Of a stretch of 64,000 nt of DNA, positions 11,663-23,415 are shown piece by piece; position 1 is the stretch's first letter, and the number at the start of each line of letters is the position of its first letter. Both the position numbers and the translations under genes were made by a program. The stretch is from Thysanoteuthis rhombus. Lineage: Eukaryota; Mollusca; Cephalopoda; Oegopsida; Thysanoteuthidae. The stretch lies in NCBI GenBank assembly GCA_963457665.1, contig OY735219.1:35447977-35511976 (forward strand), given 5' to 3'. The notes under the pieces were generated by a model, which saw nothing but the letters and a program-made list of their open reading frames with translations, did not search any database and was not told the origin of the DNA.

Positions 11663-12741
11663 CAGTGTTTCTCAACTGGTGAATGATTCACCAAATGGGT
11701 GAAAGAAATTATATTGGCAGTGAATGAAACTGTAAGTGAAGGGTGAAAGATCTAATTTACTCAGATATTTATATTTTTCTATTCTTGAAAAAAGTGTTTT
11801 TTTATGATAAATGTGTACAATAAGAAGACATTATTTCTAAAAATCTAATTTTACATTCCAAGATTGTTGTTTGTTAAATTCATGTTAATTATAACAATTC
11901 TAACCATTTTTTTTGTCATACCTAGTTTTGTTCAGGCATTTTTAGGATGTTTAAAATGCATAAATAAGATAAACACAGAAAATGATTTATATTTTTTGCT
12001 AATGATACAAAATTATGTATAAATTTTTTTCAGACTGGTGTCTTCATCCCATTTCATCTTCTGAAGACAACTTTCCTGCTGTTGTACCTACAGCCTTCTT
12101 CAGGTTGGTCTTGTGAGAGAGGATGGTTCAGAATGATTGGACATGGGGCCCTATTGAAGCATGGGGACTGAGTGTTATTCTGCAGTCTATTTTTGGGTTG
12201 GGGAGAAATCCCTAGGTCATAACCATGTTATAATTGTTTTTGGTATTATACTCAGGTTGATGTCCAAAAATGGTGCAGTAGAAGCATTTTTCTAAGGGGC
12301 TGTTTAGACCCAAGAAAATATTGCTGAGTGTATGAGCCATTATGTTGGAATGGAAAAGTGCAGTTCAAGCATTTCGAACCCTCCCCATCTACCTGGGAAG
12401 AACCGCAGGGTACAACAGCAAAAACTTTATGTTTAAAGATAAACCAAGATAAGGACTACAGTCAGAAAAAAAAAAATCTATACATAATGATGATCCTCCA
12501 CCTAAAGAATTCAGACAGAGATAAAAAATTAATTATGTATAAATCTTCATTTTTTAGGAAATAAAGAATAAATGAAAAATTTATAATTCAGTTGTTTTCC
12601 CGAATTGTCAAATTGATAACTTACACATTGTGGAAAATTTTTTTTCAATTTGAAAGAAAAACAATATCATTTTAAGAGTAAATGAAATTTTGTAATGAGG
12701 ACTCTAGGTTGAATGACACTGAAATAGTTCAAGAAACACTG
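11663..12741. mobile_element. hAT-type element, 1.08 kb including a nested retroposon
   Basis: The left end reads CAGTGTTTCTCAACTGGTGA, and the reverse complement of the right end reads CAGTGTTTCTTGAACTATTT, the classic hAT terminal form. The flanks are CTGAAGAT and TGATAGAT, which agree as an 8-bp target duplication if one base was lost on the left (TGA-AGAT against TGATAGAT). Removing the nested insertion and its duplication leaves ~559 bp with no transposase, so the element is non-autonomous. Confidence 0.7.
12025..12530 (-). mobile_element. 506-bp unclassified retroposon nested in the hAT element
   Basis: A perfect 14-bp direct repeat, AATTATGTATAAAT, lies at 12011-12024 and 12531-12544. 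The insert begins with TTTTTT on the plus strand, which is an A-tail on the minus strand next to the duplication, as expected for LINE-mediated insertion. In the sense orientation the 3' part reads GACCAACCTGAAGAAGGCTG then AGATGAAATGGGATGAAGAC. No RT motif and no clear pol III boxes were seen; it may be a 5'-truncated LINE tail or an unusual SINE. It is less AT-rich than its surroundings. Confidence 0.75.
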
Positions 12742-13314
12742 TGATAGATGTTCTTCTAAAAAGCAAAAATTGAGCTGAAAAGCAGAACTGGTTATACTAC
12801 AAGTCAAAGAATATGGAAATTGGATTCAGCAAATAAAATTCTCGTTTAGATATTACCATAGAGATATAAAAGACCAGAAAAAATTCTGATTTGTTGGCAA
12901 ATTGGCATTTCTAAAATTCTTTCCAACATAAATAATTTTGAGTATTTTCCATGCATACATAAAATTTACAGCTACAATCTACCTGATATTGTGAGAAAGC
13001 TAGGAATTTAAACATTCAAAAAGAAAAAAAAAAAATTTTCATAGTGTAAAATTTATTAAAGTTTAGAAATTATTTTTTCAATTTTGTCATGAGATGATTT
13101 GCTAAAAAAAAAAATGAAAATGTAAAACACGTGTTTATATCAAATGATTTCACAAAAAAAACCCACTCAAGATTAGCAAATTCATAATCCAATTTTGTAT
13201 GAAAATAATTACACATTATCACAAGATACCCATTGCATATGCACACAAGCATACAAACATACACATATACCGGGACAAAAGAGGAAATTTGCTAAATACT
13301 GAAAACTGAAATCT
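12742..13314. other. AT-rich DNA, no feature recognised
   Basis: Starts with the right copy of the hAT target site and is otherwise A/T-rich with homopolymers. Confidence 0.5.
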
Positions 13315-13630
13315 TACTTAAAAGTAGTACCCTTGTGTTGACTATGACTTCAGCCATCCCTGTTTGGGCTCTACAAATAATGTTACTACTATTTATTCGG
13401 TTTGATTCCATATGCAAATTAGAGTAAGTGGCAACAAGCAACTGAAGTGGCATCACACACTTCATTTTGTGGTAATTTATCCAAAGCTGGGGGAGAGATA
13501 GATTTATGCCTTTCACAAGGGTATTAGTGCAAAATGATCACTAATTGTCACAGTCAGAGTTTGAACTCAGCTTGCCAAGTTCATTCTTCATGCTGTTACC
13601 TGTTCAGCCACCTTGCATATCCTCATCTTG
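13315..13630 (-). mobile_element. tRNA-derived SINE
   Basis: On the minus strand GGTGGCTGAACAGG (13612-13599) resembles a pol III A box (TGGCnnAGTGG), and GAGTTCAAACTCTG (13568-13555) resembles a B box (GGTTCRAnnCC). Their spacing is like that of a tRNA. An unrelated body follows, including a GGCATAAATCTATCTCTCCC phrase. No clean target duplication was found, so the 3' end is approximate. Confidence 0.6.
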
Positions 13631-16490
13631 CTTAAAGAAAATATGGAAGTATCGAGAGCAATTTTCCACCTACCTTATTATTTTTTTCTGTTTAAATGTT
13701 ATTGTAAAGTGTTATGATATCACTGATGTGTAAGACATCCAAGAATGAACAAGTGGTGTTACAAAGAAACAGGTGAGTTAGTAGTGGCTAACTTATATCA
13801 CTTGACTGATAAATAGCTGGAAAGAAGAAAAAAAAAACAGCAGCAGCAATCAGGTGTTGTTTAGAGAGAGAGAGAGAGAGAGAATAGAAGCTAAAGACAA
13901 AGTCAAAAAGTGACCAAAGTCTTACTTGTTATGACAAAGATAATAATGATCTAGTTAACCATCAAAGGTGAGTTTGTTGTGCTTAATCAAAACAATTACG
14001 ATAAGCAGTTAACACCTTGATGGAACCTAATTCACAAGTTATTAAGACGAGCAATCTTGTTAGGGGAGATGGGGATGACATGGGGAAGTATGCAACCTGT
14101 AAAGGTAAACCATTTAGAAGAGATGTCTGCTGTAAGCAACAAGCCAAGGTCAGGATGACTGAAAAGCAAGAAAGAGTTCAAGAAACATGTGATTTTTACA
14201 TAATGTATGATGCATTATTCTTTCTATTGGCACTAATTTAGGGCGTAGAAAATAACCTGGAAGTAATTTATTGACACATCTACATAATAAATACATAAAA
14301 ACATGTATATCTCAATATATACACTCCATCATATATAAAAAGATAGATGCATCCGAGAGTACTTCAATAAGTCCACATCCTGACAGTTATTATACAACTG
14401 AAAATTTTACTCTGTAATGTTCAATTTATAAGGTAGATATTCAAATCAACCTTTTTCCTTACCAATGCACTCATGTTGAAAAAAATTTTTTTTGTATGAA
14501 ATAAATGTTTTTTTTTAAATCATTGGACTACAGACTTATTGATTTAATATGTACATGCATGTGTATATATATGCTTGCAATAATCTTTAGACAAAAATCA
14601 TTGAATAAACAACACTGCTGAATGAGAAGCTTCTCTGGTTTCTTGGTTTGCTTTGACAAACTATATACACACAACTTTTGAGACTGATTCTTACATTCAG
14701 AATTGGATTATACTGAAGGAGATTAGCACAAAATTGTTTATATTCATCATTTTCCAATGTCACACAATATATCATTGAAGAAAATGACTAATGATCTGAC
14801 AGGCCATTAAAAAGTCTAAGTTTGAAGCCATCTAACCCAGTATATATATCAAAAGAAGATCATATATTTATAGATCAAAGAAAAATACTCTACATGTGTT
14901 TTATGGCGAATCCATTTTTCAAAATTCAACTACACTACTCTTATTATCAGAATTATTCATTTTTTTTTTAAAGTAGTGATAAGTGCGTGTATGTGTATGT
15001 ATATGAATAAACAAATATTTTCATACTTTTCTCACATTGCTTTAATTCATCCTTCAAGTTTAGATACTTTTATATTGATGAACAGGCACACCAACCTTGC
15101 ATATTTATTATTGTGAATGTGCATATTGTCACTTGAAAGTTGACACCTAGTTAAGCGGCAATTTAGAATTGATTTCATGAAAATAAAGTGATCATGCAGT
15201 TGACACTTGTGACTTTCTAACAAGGAGATATGATTAGTAAACATGCAACAGCATTATTTTTTATATGGATTGACAGATTGGTCAACTGACATGGAGATTA
15301 TATTGATTAGCTTTACCACAAATGAACAAAAAATAATCACCACCTTCAAACCATTAAGCCCAAAAGAATAAAATGGTCTTTGCAGAAAAGAGGCATTAAA
15401 AAAAACAAGAACCATAAGTTAAATGATGCATCCACCATCCACAGTAGTAGGAGTAAGAAGATCAAGTAGACCTTTTTTGAATCAATTGATTCTTATACTA
15501 TATAAAATATTGTAACATGGGAATATTCAGCAAGTATTATTTTTAATAAAAATTGTAAATGACCATTGTCAGCTTTTTTAAAATACAAAAACGAGGATCT
15601 TCATCATGACAACATTATTAGCTGGTAAAAAAAAAAAAGAAGAAAAAACTGATCAGAATATGTTATTCTAATGACATCACATTTCTTCTCCCCTCCTTAT
15701 TTCTATTCTTTAATATAAGTGGGACTGATCAACAGCCCAACCGACTGAAAAGCATCTTTTAGAGATGTGTGAACAAATCTAAAAATACAAATTCATCCAT
15801 CTTGATATAATGAAGAATAAAAAGAATAAAAAAAATAAAAAAGGAAAGTAAACTTGAAGTTAACTTTATCTATGAGACAAGTTTAAAACAAGGTTCTGAT
15901 ATATCATTATCAATAAATATTAAAAAAATCAAGCAAGTTTCTTGTTTTTATTGAGTACAAATTATTCATAAGCATTTTTGTCACAGTCCCCTATATAGCA
16001 ACAGATGCATGCACTTAAGCACGTACATTTGTACACACCCAAAATGTTTGTGTGTATATCCGTGCTAATGAACTGTAGCTGCTAACCCCAAGGGTGTAAA
16101 GATGAATTTATTCAGGCAGCAAAATAATTAAAAGCTCTGTGACCCACCAACAATGCCGCCTGTTTGTTTCATTTTGATATGCATTGATACATAACGATAC
16201 ACATGGACAACATTTAGAAAAAAAAAAAAAATTTGAACACTTCGAGCAGCGGAAGCAATGAAGCCAGAGTAATTCCTTAGTTCAGTTTTTTTTTTTTCAT
16301 TAAAGGGTTTAGACATTCAATCACATGAAGAAGAGAAAGCAGTAGCTTTGTGCCTGAATGAAAGAATGTAAGGAAGATGGAGAAAAATTGTTAAAATCAT
16401 GAAGCAGTGAAAGGTAGAATAGGATAGAAAATTTCATCAATCAATAATTAGTCAATAAAGGTTGTTCCGAGAATGAATCTGAATTTTTTT
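13631..16490. other. AT-rich DNA with a GA microsatellite; no gene seen
   Basis: Contains the GA tract at 13864-13882. Short open frames are low-complexity and show no splice-bounded coding character. Confidence 0.5.
13864..13882. repeat. (GA)n microsatellite
   Basis: Uninterrupted alternating GA run following AACAGCAGCAGCAATCAGG. Confidence 0.9.
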
Positions 16491-16797
16491 ACTTAGTATT
16501 AAAAACCGTCAACCAAAACTGTCAGCAAAAGTATCTTTAGTTTCTAAGTTGATCCGGCTGGCTGCTATGTATGAATGTATTGCTTGTATATGCCACACCA
16601 ATGGAGCTGAAAATTCAAATACTTAGTCTTTATTGATATGTTTACAAAAAACAAAACAACATTTCTTTCTCTTGAAAATTCCTTCCTAAATAGTTTTTTT
16701 TGGGGGGGGAAGGGGTCAGTTTGCAATGTAAGTTTATGTTAAATTGATCCCTTAGTTTGTGTTTGGCAGCATTCACATTTGTTTTTGTTTCAATACA
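16491..16797 (-). mobile_element. Family A element, copy 5 (truncated, head-to-tail with copy 6)
   Basis: The left end AAAAACCGTCAACCAAAACT matches family A in reverse orientation, followed by GGAGCTGAAAATTCAAATAC, a G-run and CAGTTTGCAATGTAAGTTTA. It stops after GTTTGGCAGCATTCACATTT, before the other terminus. Confidence 0.75.
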
Positions 16798-16838
16798 TTC
16801 ATTGACTTATGCTTCAGGATTTAGACTTATTTTTATAT

Positions 16839-17252
16839 GAACTGTCAATGTAAGGTTTCTCCAGTTTTTAAGTAGTGGTCTATCTTTGTGTCATATGCAG
16901 ATGCCACCCCGAAGGAGTGAGAGAGCTTAAAATTTAAACATTAACTCCTTTATGTTATATTCAGAAAAAAACTTTCTTTGTTCTCCGAAAGTTCTCCCTC
17001 AAATAGGTTTTTAGTGGGGGCTCAGTTTGCAATGTATGTTTATGCTAAATTGATTCCTTAGTTTGTGCCTGACAACACTCACACTTATTTGGGGGGGGGA
17101 TTCAAAATTATAATCATTGCCCAACAAAAGACAAAAGAAGTAACTTATTCATTGGTAACCATTTTTATAAGTTTCTAACTGATTATCCCCAACATTGCAC
17201 ACTGCCAAAAGATGTCGGTCATGTGACAGTTTCTGTTGAGTGACTAACAAGG
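16839..17252 (-). mobile_element. Family A element, copy 6 (full length, same orientation as copy 5)
   Basis: Reads from AACTGTCAATGTAAGGTTTC to GACAGTTTCTGTTGAGTGAC with all landmarks present: GGGGGCTCAGTTTGCAATGT, GCCCAACAAAAGACAAAAGA, and CCCCAACATTGCACACTGCC. With copy 5 it forms a tandem pair separated by ~40 bp. Confidence 0.8.
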
Positions 17253-17640
17253 CCTGTTATGATTTCATATTGATATTTTCATGAAAATACTGATGTGTCA
17301 AAAAAAAATCCTTGTAGGTATGTGTTTTATCAGCTAATCTTTAAAAATTCCTCCAACTTCCCATAAATGCTTATGCTTTAAGAACATAAAATCCACACTG
17401 AGGAGAAATTCATTCTATTTAAGTTTTTGGGGCTTGGTTTTGTTTTTCCATGTAATTCAGTTATCTGGATTTCTTTTCCCACGGGAATATGGTCTGAATC
17501 TTTTCCTATTTTTTGGTTGATGATTTTTATAGGTGAAATGCAGTTTTTCTGAAATTTTTCAATTAAAAACTTAAGGAAATACTCAAGGTTTATTCAGGTA
17601 TCCTAGGAAGATTTGCCATTTGATATTCAAAGAAAATGGA
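17253..17640. other. AT-rich DNA, no feature recognised
   Basis: Lies between family A copy 6 and the diverged tandem array. It may include an older, unreadable unit of that array. Confidence 0.45.
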
Positions 17641-18060
17641 TATCATTTCATAGCTCTGAGAAAGTAACGTTTTTTTTTATGTAATCGTAAAGTGGAGAAA
17701 AGAACAGTTTTTAACGGATTTCATCAGAATGTGATTATTTGAAGTCTGACAGTAAAAAAAAAAACGGACACCTTATTTGAAGCTATAAGGAAAAAGTATT
17801 TTTAAATAGCTGTGATCAAAATGTGTTTATTTGTTAGGAGTCTGACAATCAACAAAAAGAGATGACTTTCATAAAATCACAAGGAAATCAATGGTTTTAA
17901 TGGGTGTAATCAAAACATGACCATTTGTTTCTTTAGCTCTAACTTACTTTGAGTTTGGATCAAACGCATGTAACAATCAAAGAGAACATGTCATTCTGAA
18001 AGCTCTAAAAAACAAAGTAAAATGATCAGAGTGTGGGTGCCTAGAGACATGAAAAATGAA
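17641..18060. repeat. Diverged tandem array, ~93-bp period, about 4 units
   Basis: The phrase TCARARtGTG recurs at 17724 (TCAGAATGTG), 17816 (TCAAAATGTG), 17910 (TCAAAACATG) and, with an insertion, 18025 (TCAGAGTGTG). In each of the first two units it is followed by GTCTGACA and a run of A, then AAGGAA before the next unit. Units are highly diverged, so the array is old. Confidence 0.7.
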
Positions 18061-18240
18061 ATTGATAGACCAAGTTCGAATCTGAGCTGTGTCTCACAAA
18101 TGCTTTCAGGAAAGAGATGAATCCATCTTTTTCCTCCAAGCTACTGGTAAATAGCAGGACAGATTGGGCTCTGCAGTTTTGTTGGGGACAAGTATAGGAG
18201 ATGGACATCACTGAATTCGAACCAAGAACGACTCAAACTG
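18061..18240 (+). mobile_element. tRNA-like SINE, unit 1 of a pair
   Basis: Has a B-box-like GTTCGAATC (18074-18082), then a body with AAAGAGATGAATCCATC, CTCCAAGCTACTGG, GAGATGGACATCACTGAATT and CGAACCAAGAACGACTCAAA. The body is shared with the unit ~360 bp to the right. Confidence 0.55.
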
Positions 18241-18399
18241 GCTCGCCAGGCCTGTCTCAACTGACTGGGGTCATGGCTTCAAAAGCAATTTCTGACAGAC
18301 AAGATATTCAGCATTTAATGCAACACTTCTGAATTGCCCATTATCTTGGAGTGTTCCCGTAATCTATCCATGGAGTTTGAAATCATGTAATGGTTACCA

Positions 18400-18565
18400 G
18401 CATGGAAAATGGAATCTGTAAGTCAAGTTTGAATTTCCTGTTGGCATTCACTTTATACTAATGCCCCTGGCAAAGACATGAATCAATCTCTTCTCCAGCC
18501 AGTCTTGGAGAAGGACAACTATGAATTCAAGACCAAAACTGGAAGGCACTCCTCCCCCATATGAG
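18400..18565 (+). mobile_element. tRNA-like SINE, unit 2 of a pair
   Basis: The degenerate A-box-like ATGGTTACCAGCATGG sits just before it (18390-18405). It then has B-box-like GTTTGAATT (18427-18435) and the same body as unit 1: AAAGACATGAATCAATCTCT, CAGTCTTGGAGAAGGACAAC, and GAATTCAAGACCAAAACTGG. Divergence between units is substantial. Confidence 0.55.
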
Positions 18566-19339
18566 TAGAAACTGAGAAAAGAAAAAAAATGTGAGAGGTA
18601 GAGGTTGCAATACCACCCTGAAAAAATCAACTTGCTAAAGATGACAAGTATGCGAGCTGAAGGTCCAATTGAATCCAGGATCTGCTTGTTCATATGACAT
18701 GCTTAAACATCTGGAAATGAAAGATTTTACTAGTACACAGATTTATTGTAGAGAGTATGAAAGAGGCATTCAAGATCTATCCATACACCTGTAAGTTATA
18801 TTCTAAAAAGATGTAAAAATTACAGCTAAAGAACCATTTTTTTCTTCCAATGAGTCAAGGCACCAGATGCCATTTATTCTATACATTACATTTGTTTTAT
18901 TGAAAGAAGTAAATGCTCTATATATGTTAGTCAAATATATGAGCAAACGACAATATCATTTAGTAAGAAAAAACCTAAAGAAGGTGCACAAAAACAAATT
19001 GCATTTTGCTGAGGATTATCTTATTCTAGAAGGTGCAAAAGGTCAACAGTCTAATTACACTGAGGGATTGGCTCATAACTATTATAAATGATGCACTGTA
19101 TCAGCAGAACATGACAAAGTGCTTCCATAAATCTAGCAGAGGTGTGGTGAGCATCTTGCTCTGCTAATGAAAAGAGGAGAGAACTGAACTCAGTAGCAAA
19201 AAATGCAGGAAACACGTCAAAGGAGAATTGCAGTAAAAATAAATCAGTAAAAAATATAAAAAGTATCTTTATCTCTTCCTCTCAAACTGTCATTTGCGCT
19301 ATCATTAATGAACTGCAAGGGACTGATATATATTATGTG
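18566..19339. other. AT-rich DNA, no feature recognised
   Basis: A 74-codon open frame at 18867-19091 has no recognisable motif, and the region shows no splice-bounded coding character. Confidence 0.45.
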
Positions 19340-19665
19340 TGGCTAAATTGAGTTTGACACACCACTTCTCATAAGATCGCTGATGAAGTTAAGCATCGAG
19401 CCTCGTTATCATCTAGGTGGGTGACCGTATGGGACTGTAAGCAACCGCAGTTCAATCACTCTAAAGACTTTACAAAAATAGTACTCAATGTCTCTCTTAG
19501 AAAAAGAGTAGGATCGACAGTTTCATTTTGCCTTAAGGTTGAGGTTGAGAGAGGGCTACCAACTCTAGACCTGGAAAAACAACAACCTGTCATAGAAATA
19601 TTGACAAAACCTAGTCAATGACAAGCCTTTTGCTCCACGAGTAGCATAACTGATTTGGAACTAAT
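19340..19665 (+). mobile_element. 5S-rRNA-derived SINE
   Basis: 19340-19440 aligns with metazoan 5S rRNA. Landmarks are GATCGCTGATGAAGTTAAGC against the 5S GATCACCGAAGTTAAGC (A box), then TAGGTGGGTGACCGTATGGG against TGGATGGGTGACCGCCTGGG (C box), which are the internal pol III control elements. A non-5S body follows (AAGGTTGAGGTTGAGAGAGG; AACCTAGTCAATGACAAGCC), so this is a 5S-headed SINE, not a 5S gene. It has no obvious tail or target duplication, so the right end is uncertain. Confidence 0.75.
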
Positions 19666-22600
19666 ATTTTCACTAGTTCATACAAATACCTATAAACAAT
19701 ACACGTATTCTTTACAGCAACAATTGTCAAAAAAGTTTCCCATTCTTGAAGCCTTAATCATAGAAATGAAGACACCAAAAATAAAATAAAATCTTCAATC
19801 TGAGAACTGGTTTTCAACAACAAATAGATACATTCCACCAAGAGAAAAATTTTGCTTATATGTTGCCTTGTGCATTAGATCATCATGACAAATTAATGGT
19901 AAATGCTATAATGCAAAGTTTAAAAGTATTTAAGATTTTAAAAACAAATAGCATCTATAGTTTTTCCAAGATCTTTATAAGTGTCAGAGGTATGGCCAGA
20001 AGCACCAGAAACCAAACAGGACAATATTTATATTCACTGACATTTCTTTCCTAATTAATCAAGAAAAGTTTGAATACTCCTTGACTTTAGTCTTTAATCA
20101 AACTTGTATTCATGAAGAAATGCTGCTTAAGTAAATACATATCTATATCAATATATAACTATACTGAATAAACATCTGAAAATAATTACAAAATGTATAC
20201 TATAAAGTAGAAAATATTCTATTAAAACAAGAAAATGAAGCTGCTTACATTTGTATTTCTATGTTTTCGAGAATGATGTGTGTAAGCATTGAAGTATTAA
20301 TAAAATTAATCATGAGTCTCATTTGTTCATTGAATATTGATTACCTACACTCATACTTTGTAGAGTTACTTTTATCCTTGATAAATGAATATATATAAAA
20401 TCAAAGACTAATTAACAAAAAGAAACTATAGGTTATGAATATGGTATCATATGGTTAATAGAATAATACTCTTTTTCCTCTATTCTCTCATATAAATTCA
20501 TACATCAAGAATCAAAGTAATTTAGGTCTGTAACAATATCTACAAAAAAATATATTCTGTATGAATAAAGGGGAAAAACATCAGAAATAAATCTTAAAAA
20601 CTGAAAAATTGCAAAATATCCAGTGGAAGTTAAAATATAACATTTTACAAGTATCCATTAGAAATGAAACTGGAATTTCAATGTACTAGCTGAAAACCTG
20701 TCCCATGTTAAGACCTGAATAAGAGATCATGGATTTGAGCAATGCATTTATTGAATAATACCCTATTTGAAATCATGTCTAATTCAATCATTATTATCAC
20801 AAAAGATTTCTAGTATGCATATTTTTTTCAAATCTAGATTTTGGGGGAGACATAGGTTGGATTGAGGTGAGGTCTAAAGGATTCTCCAACTAAGAAAAAA
20901 AAAATCAAAAAACGTTTTTAATAATTTTCAAAAATTAAGATACTAACATATGCTCAGAGTTTCATCAGTAACTGAAGAAAATTTGGTGGCTATACATCTA
21001 GCCATCCTTCAGTTATCTGATGATAGGCACATAGACATAGACAAAAAAGAATTGGTAAATTATCTCAGAGATATTCATACAAGCATTACCAATGAGTTTT
21101 TCTGCTATGAATCTTAAATTAATGTTGATCAATACCTTCCAGTTATAAAATTTAAATGAATAAAAAATATTCAAGTTATCTTTACTCATTTATCAAATGA
21201 CAGTTCATGACCTGATTTTACATGAATTTAAACCATAATCTAGTCTTTATAATTTTCAGAGAGAATCATTAGTAGCTTTATGAAGTTTTGAATATACTGG
21301 ATGTAGAGAATGATAAGATGGGTTCCATGCAGAAAATACCATTACAAATGATTTAAATTACTTTTAACGGCACTTGCAAAATAATATTATAATGAATAAT
21401 ATCAAAAATTTTTGAGACATGTACATAATTTGATACACTCACTATAATCATCAAGTATTATTTTCTATCAAAAGAGTGTATACATCATAATCAGTATAGT
21501 TTATATAATTATATGATGATAATTAAAATGTTTCATTATAGTCAGTGAGACATCAAAATTTTTGAGTTGTTGAGGTGGGACATGGAGCAAAATGTTCAAG
21601 AACCACGATTGTAGCAGAAAATGTTTTAAATGAGAATTAAAACTGCTCATCAAAGCTAAATTGTTACTTTTGTCTCAAATTATTGGTCAGGAGGGTTATA
21701 ATACCACTCCCAAGTAGTACCTGATAAATATTTATGGTTTTTGGATGCTGTGAAGAAAATTTACCTGCTTGAAAAAAACTGGGATCTAACGTTGGAAAAA
21801 GGGTAAAAGCATTGAAGAGCTTGTATCTTCATTTTGACTCAAATAACAAACATTGAACAATGACGGCAAAAAATGACAGCGAATGTCACATGCATTAAGA
21901 AAAAAGTAATGAATACTAGCAAAAAAAAAAAAAGATACAAAAGAAGGCAAAAAGAAGCAAAAAAGACAAAAACACAATTGTAGTTTTTCAATTTTCCATT
22001 TTACTTATTAATAAAAGTAGATTTCCAAAATATTTTTTTAATAATCAACACCACTATAAAATGAATAGAGAGACTATCAAAAGCTTTAAAAAAGTAATGG
22101 TAACATACTGAAATAGAATTACTTTTATTTAATAATGAAATAATTCTATTTCCTGATCAATTGGACAAGAACATTACTTGATCAAGAACTCATAATAATA
22201 AATATTAAATAATATTTCATCAGTTAAACAGTAATGCAGAGGTTCTCAAAATTTTTTCTTCCAGCTTACCCGTTTGTCCTGTCCAGCAGTGTTGGCATGC
22301 CCTTGTGAAGAACATAGTATAAAATGTATGGATACCATAGAATGGATACTAGCTATGCAGTATTAGTTAGTAATTTCATTAAATATAATGTTATATTTTG
22401 AATGACATGGATGAGCTAGGCTCTTTTCAGCAACTAACTCAATTCTAGGTACAGTTTCAAAGAGACAGGCCCATATATCCTTTTCCATAGACAGATTTGC
22501 ACAAAATTTGTTTCAGCTGGTTATGATCACTTCAACATTCCAATTTTTTTACAGACCTCAGGTCACCATTTGATTTCTTTGGCATAATTCAAGGGGTATG

Positions 22601-23304
22601 AATACCTTGCTTTGAAAACTAGTAAAATATGAATGAAATGTAGCAGTAAGCATCAAATTAGCACTTTAAACTCTCAAAAATTTTCTTGCAAAAAAGTAAG
22701 TAAATAAAAAAAAATGTGACTGGCTAATCAAAATAATAAAAAGGTTATTTTCTTGATTTGAGTCAGGTATACTTCTATATATTTTCACCTTTCTACTCAG
22801 AAGACTAAAGCAAGATGGGGGGGGGCTTTTGAAAGTGTAACAAAAGCTTGTGAAATCATCTAACTTACAGGATTTTTGAGTATTCTTTTATGTACTTTCC
22901 TTCAGAAATCTCACAAGTCTTCAAAGATTTATTCAATTTGAATCCCTGTTTTTTCAATCGAACATATTGTAAATAATTCTCAGAATGATTCAATTGAAGT
23001 AACAAATACATATGAAATATTCTTAGCATGATAAAAGATCTTTAATAAACGAAAAGAAACCAGAATTTAAGGAATTGTTGAAAAACAGAAATGTCGGCAT
23101 CTAAGATTAAAAAGCAAATTTCTATAATGTTGTCTACTTTACTTTTTTATCACAATCATATGCTCAAATCAATAGAACAAAACTTGTTAAGTTTCATATT
23201 GCCAAGCTTTACTGGTGGGTTCTTCTATTCTACCATTGGCCACTATTGTACAGGAAACCCAATTTATTCTTATGGTAATCATTCTTAGACTCTTGTACAA
23301 TACG
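19666..23304. other. AT-rich DNA; possible hAT end at 22236; no gene seen
   Basis: GCAGAGGTTCTCAAAATTTT at 22236 resembles an hAT left end, but no matching right end was found. The remainder is low-complexity AT-rich DNA. Confidence 0.45.
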
Positions 23305-23415
23305 GTGGAGTCAGTAAACAAACTTTTTTAACTTTGACTCCTCAGAGGCAGCACATTTTACCAGCTCAGATTCCAACTCAGACACAAAGACTCCACAACC
23401 CAATTCTTGTATGTG
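23305..23415. repeat. Degenerate GAGTC/GACTC-rich repeat
   Basis: GGAGTCAGTAAAC, TTTGACTCCTCAGAGG, CAGATTCCAACTCAGACA and AAGACTCCACAACC crowd a ~110-bp stretch. GACTCC-rich dispersed repeats are common in marine invertebrates. The family is not established. Confidence 0.4.

Noticed and set aside
19340-19450. Functional 5S rRNA gene
   Set aside because: The 5' third is eroded, the sequence diverges at many conserved positions, and an unrelated body follows in place of a T-run terminator.
22236-22320. hAT element beginning GCAGAGGTTCTCAAAA
   Set aside because: No matching right end or 8-bp duplication was found within about 1 kb.
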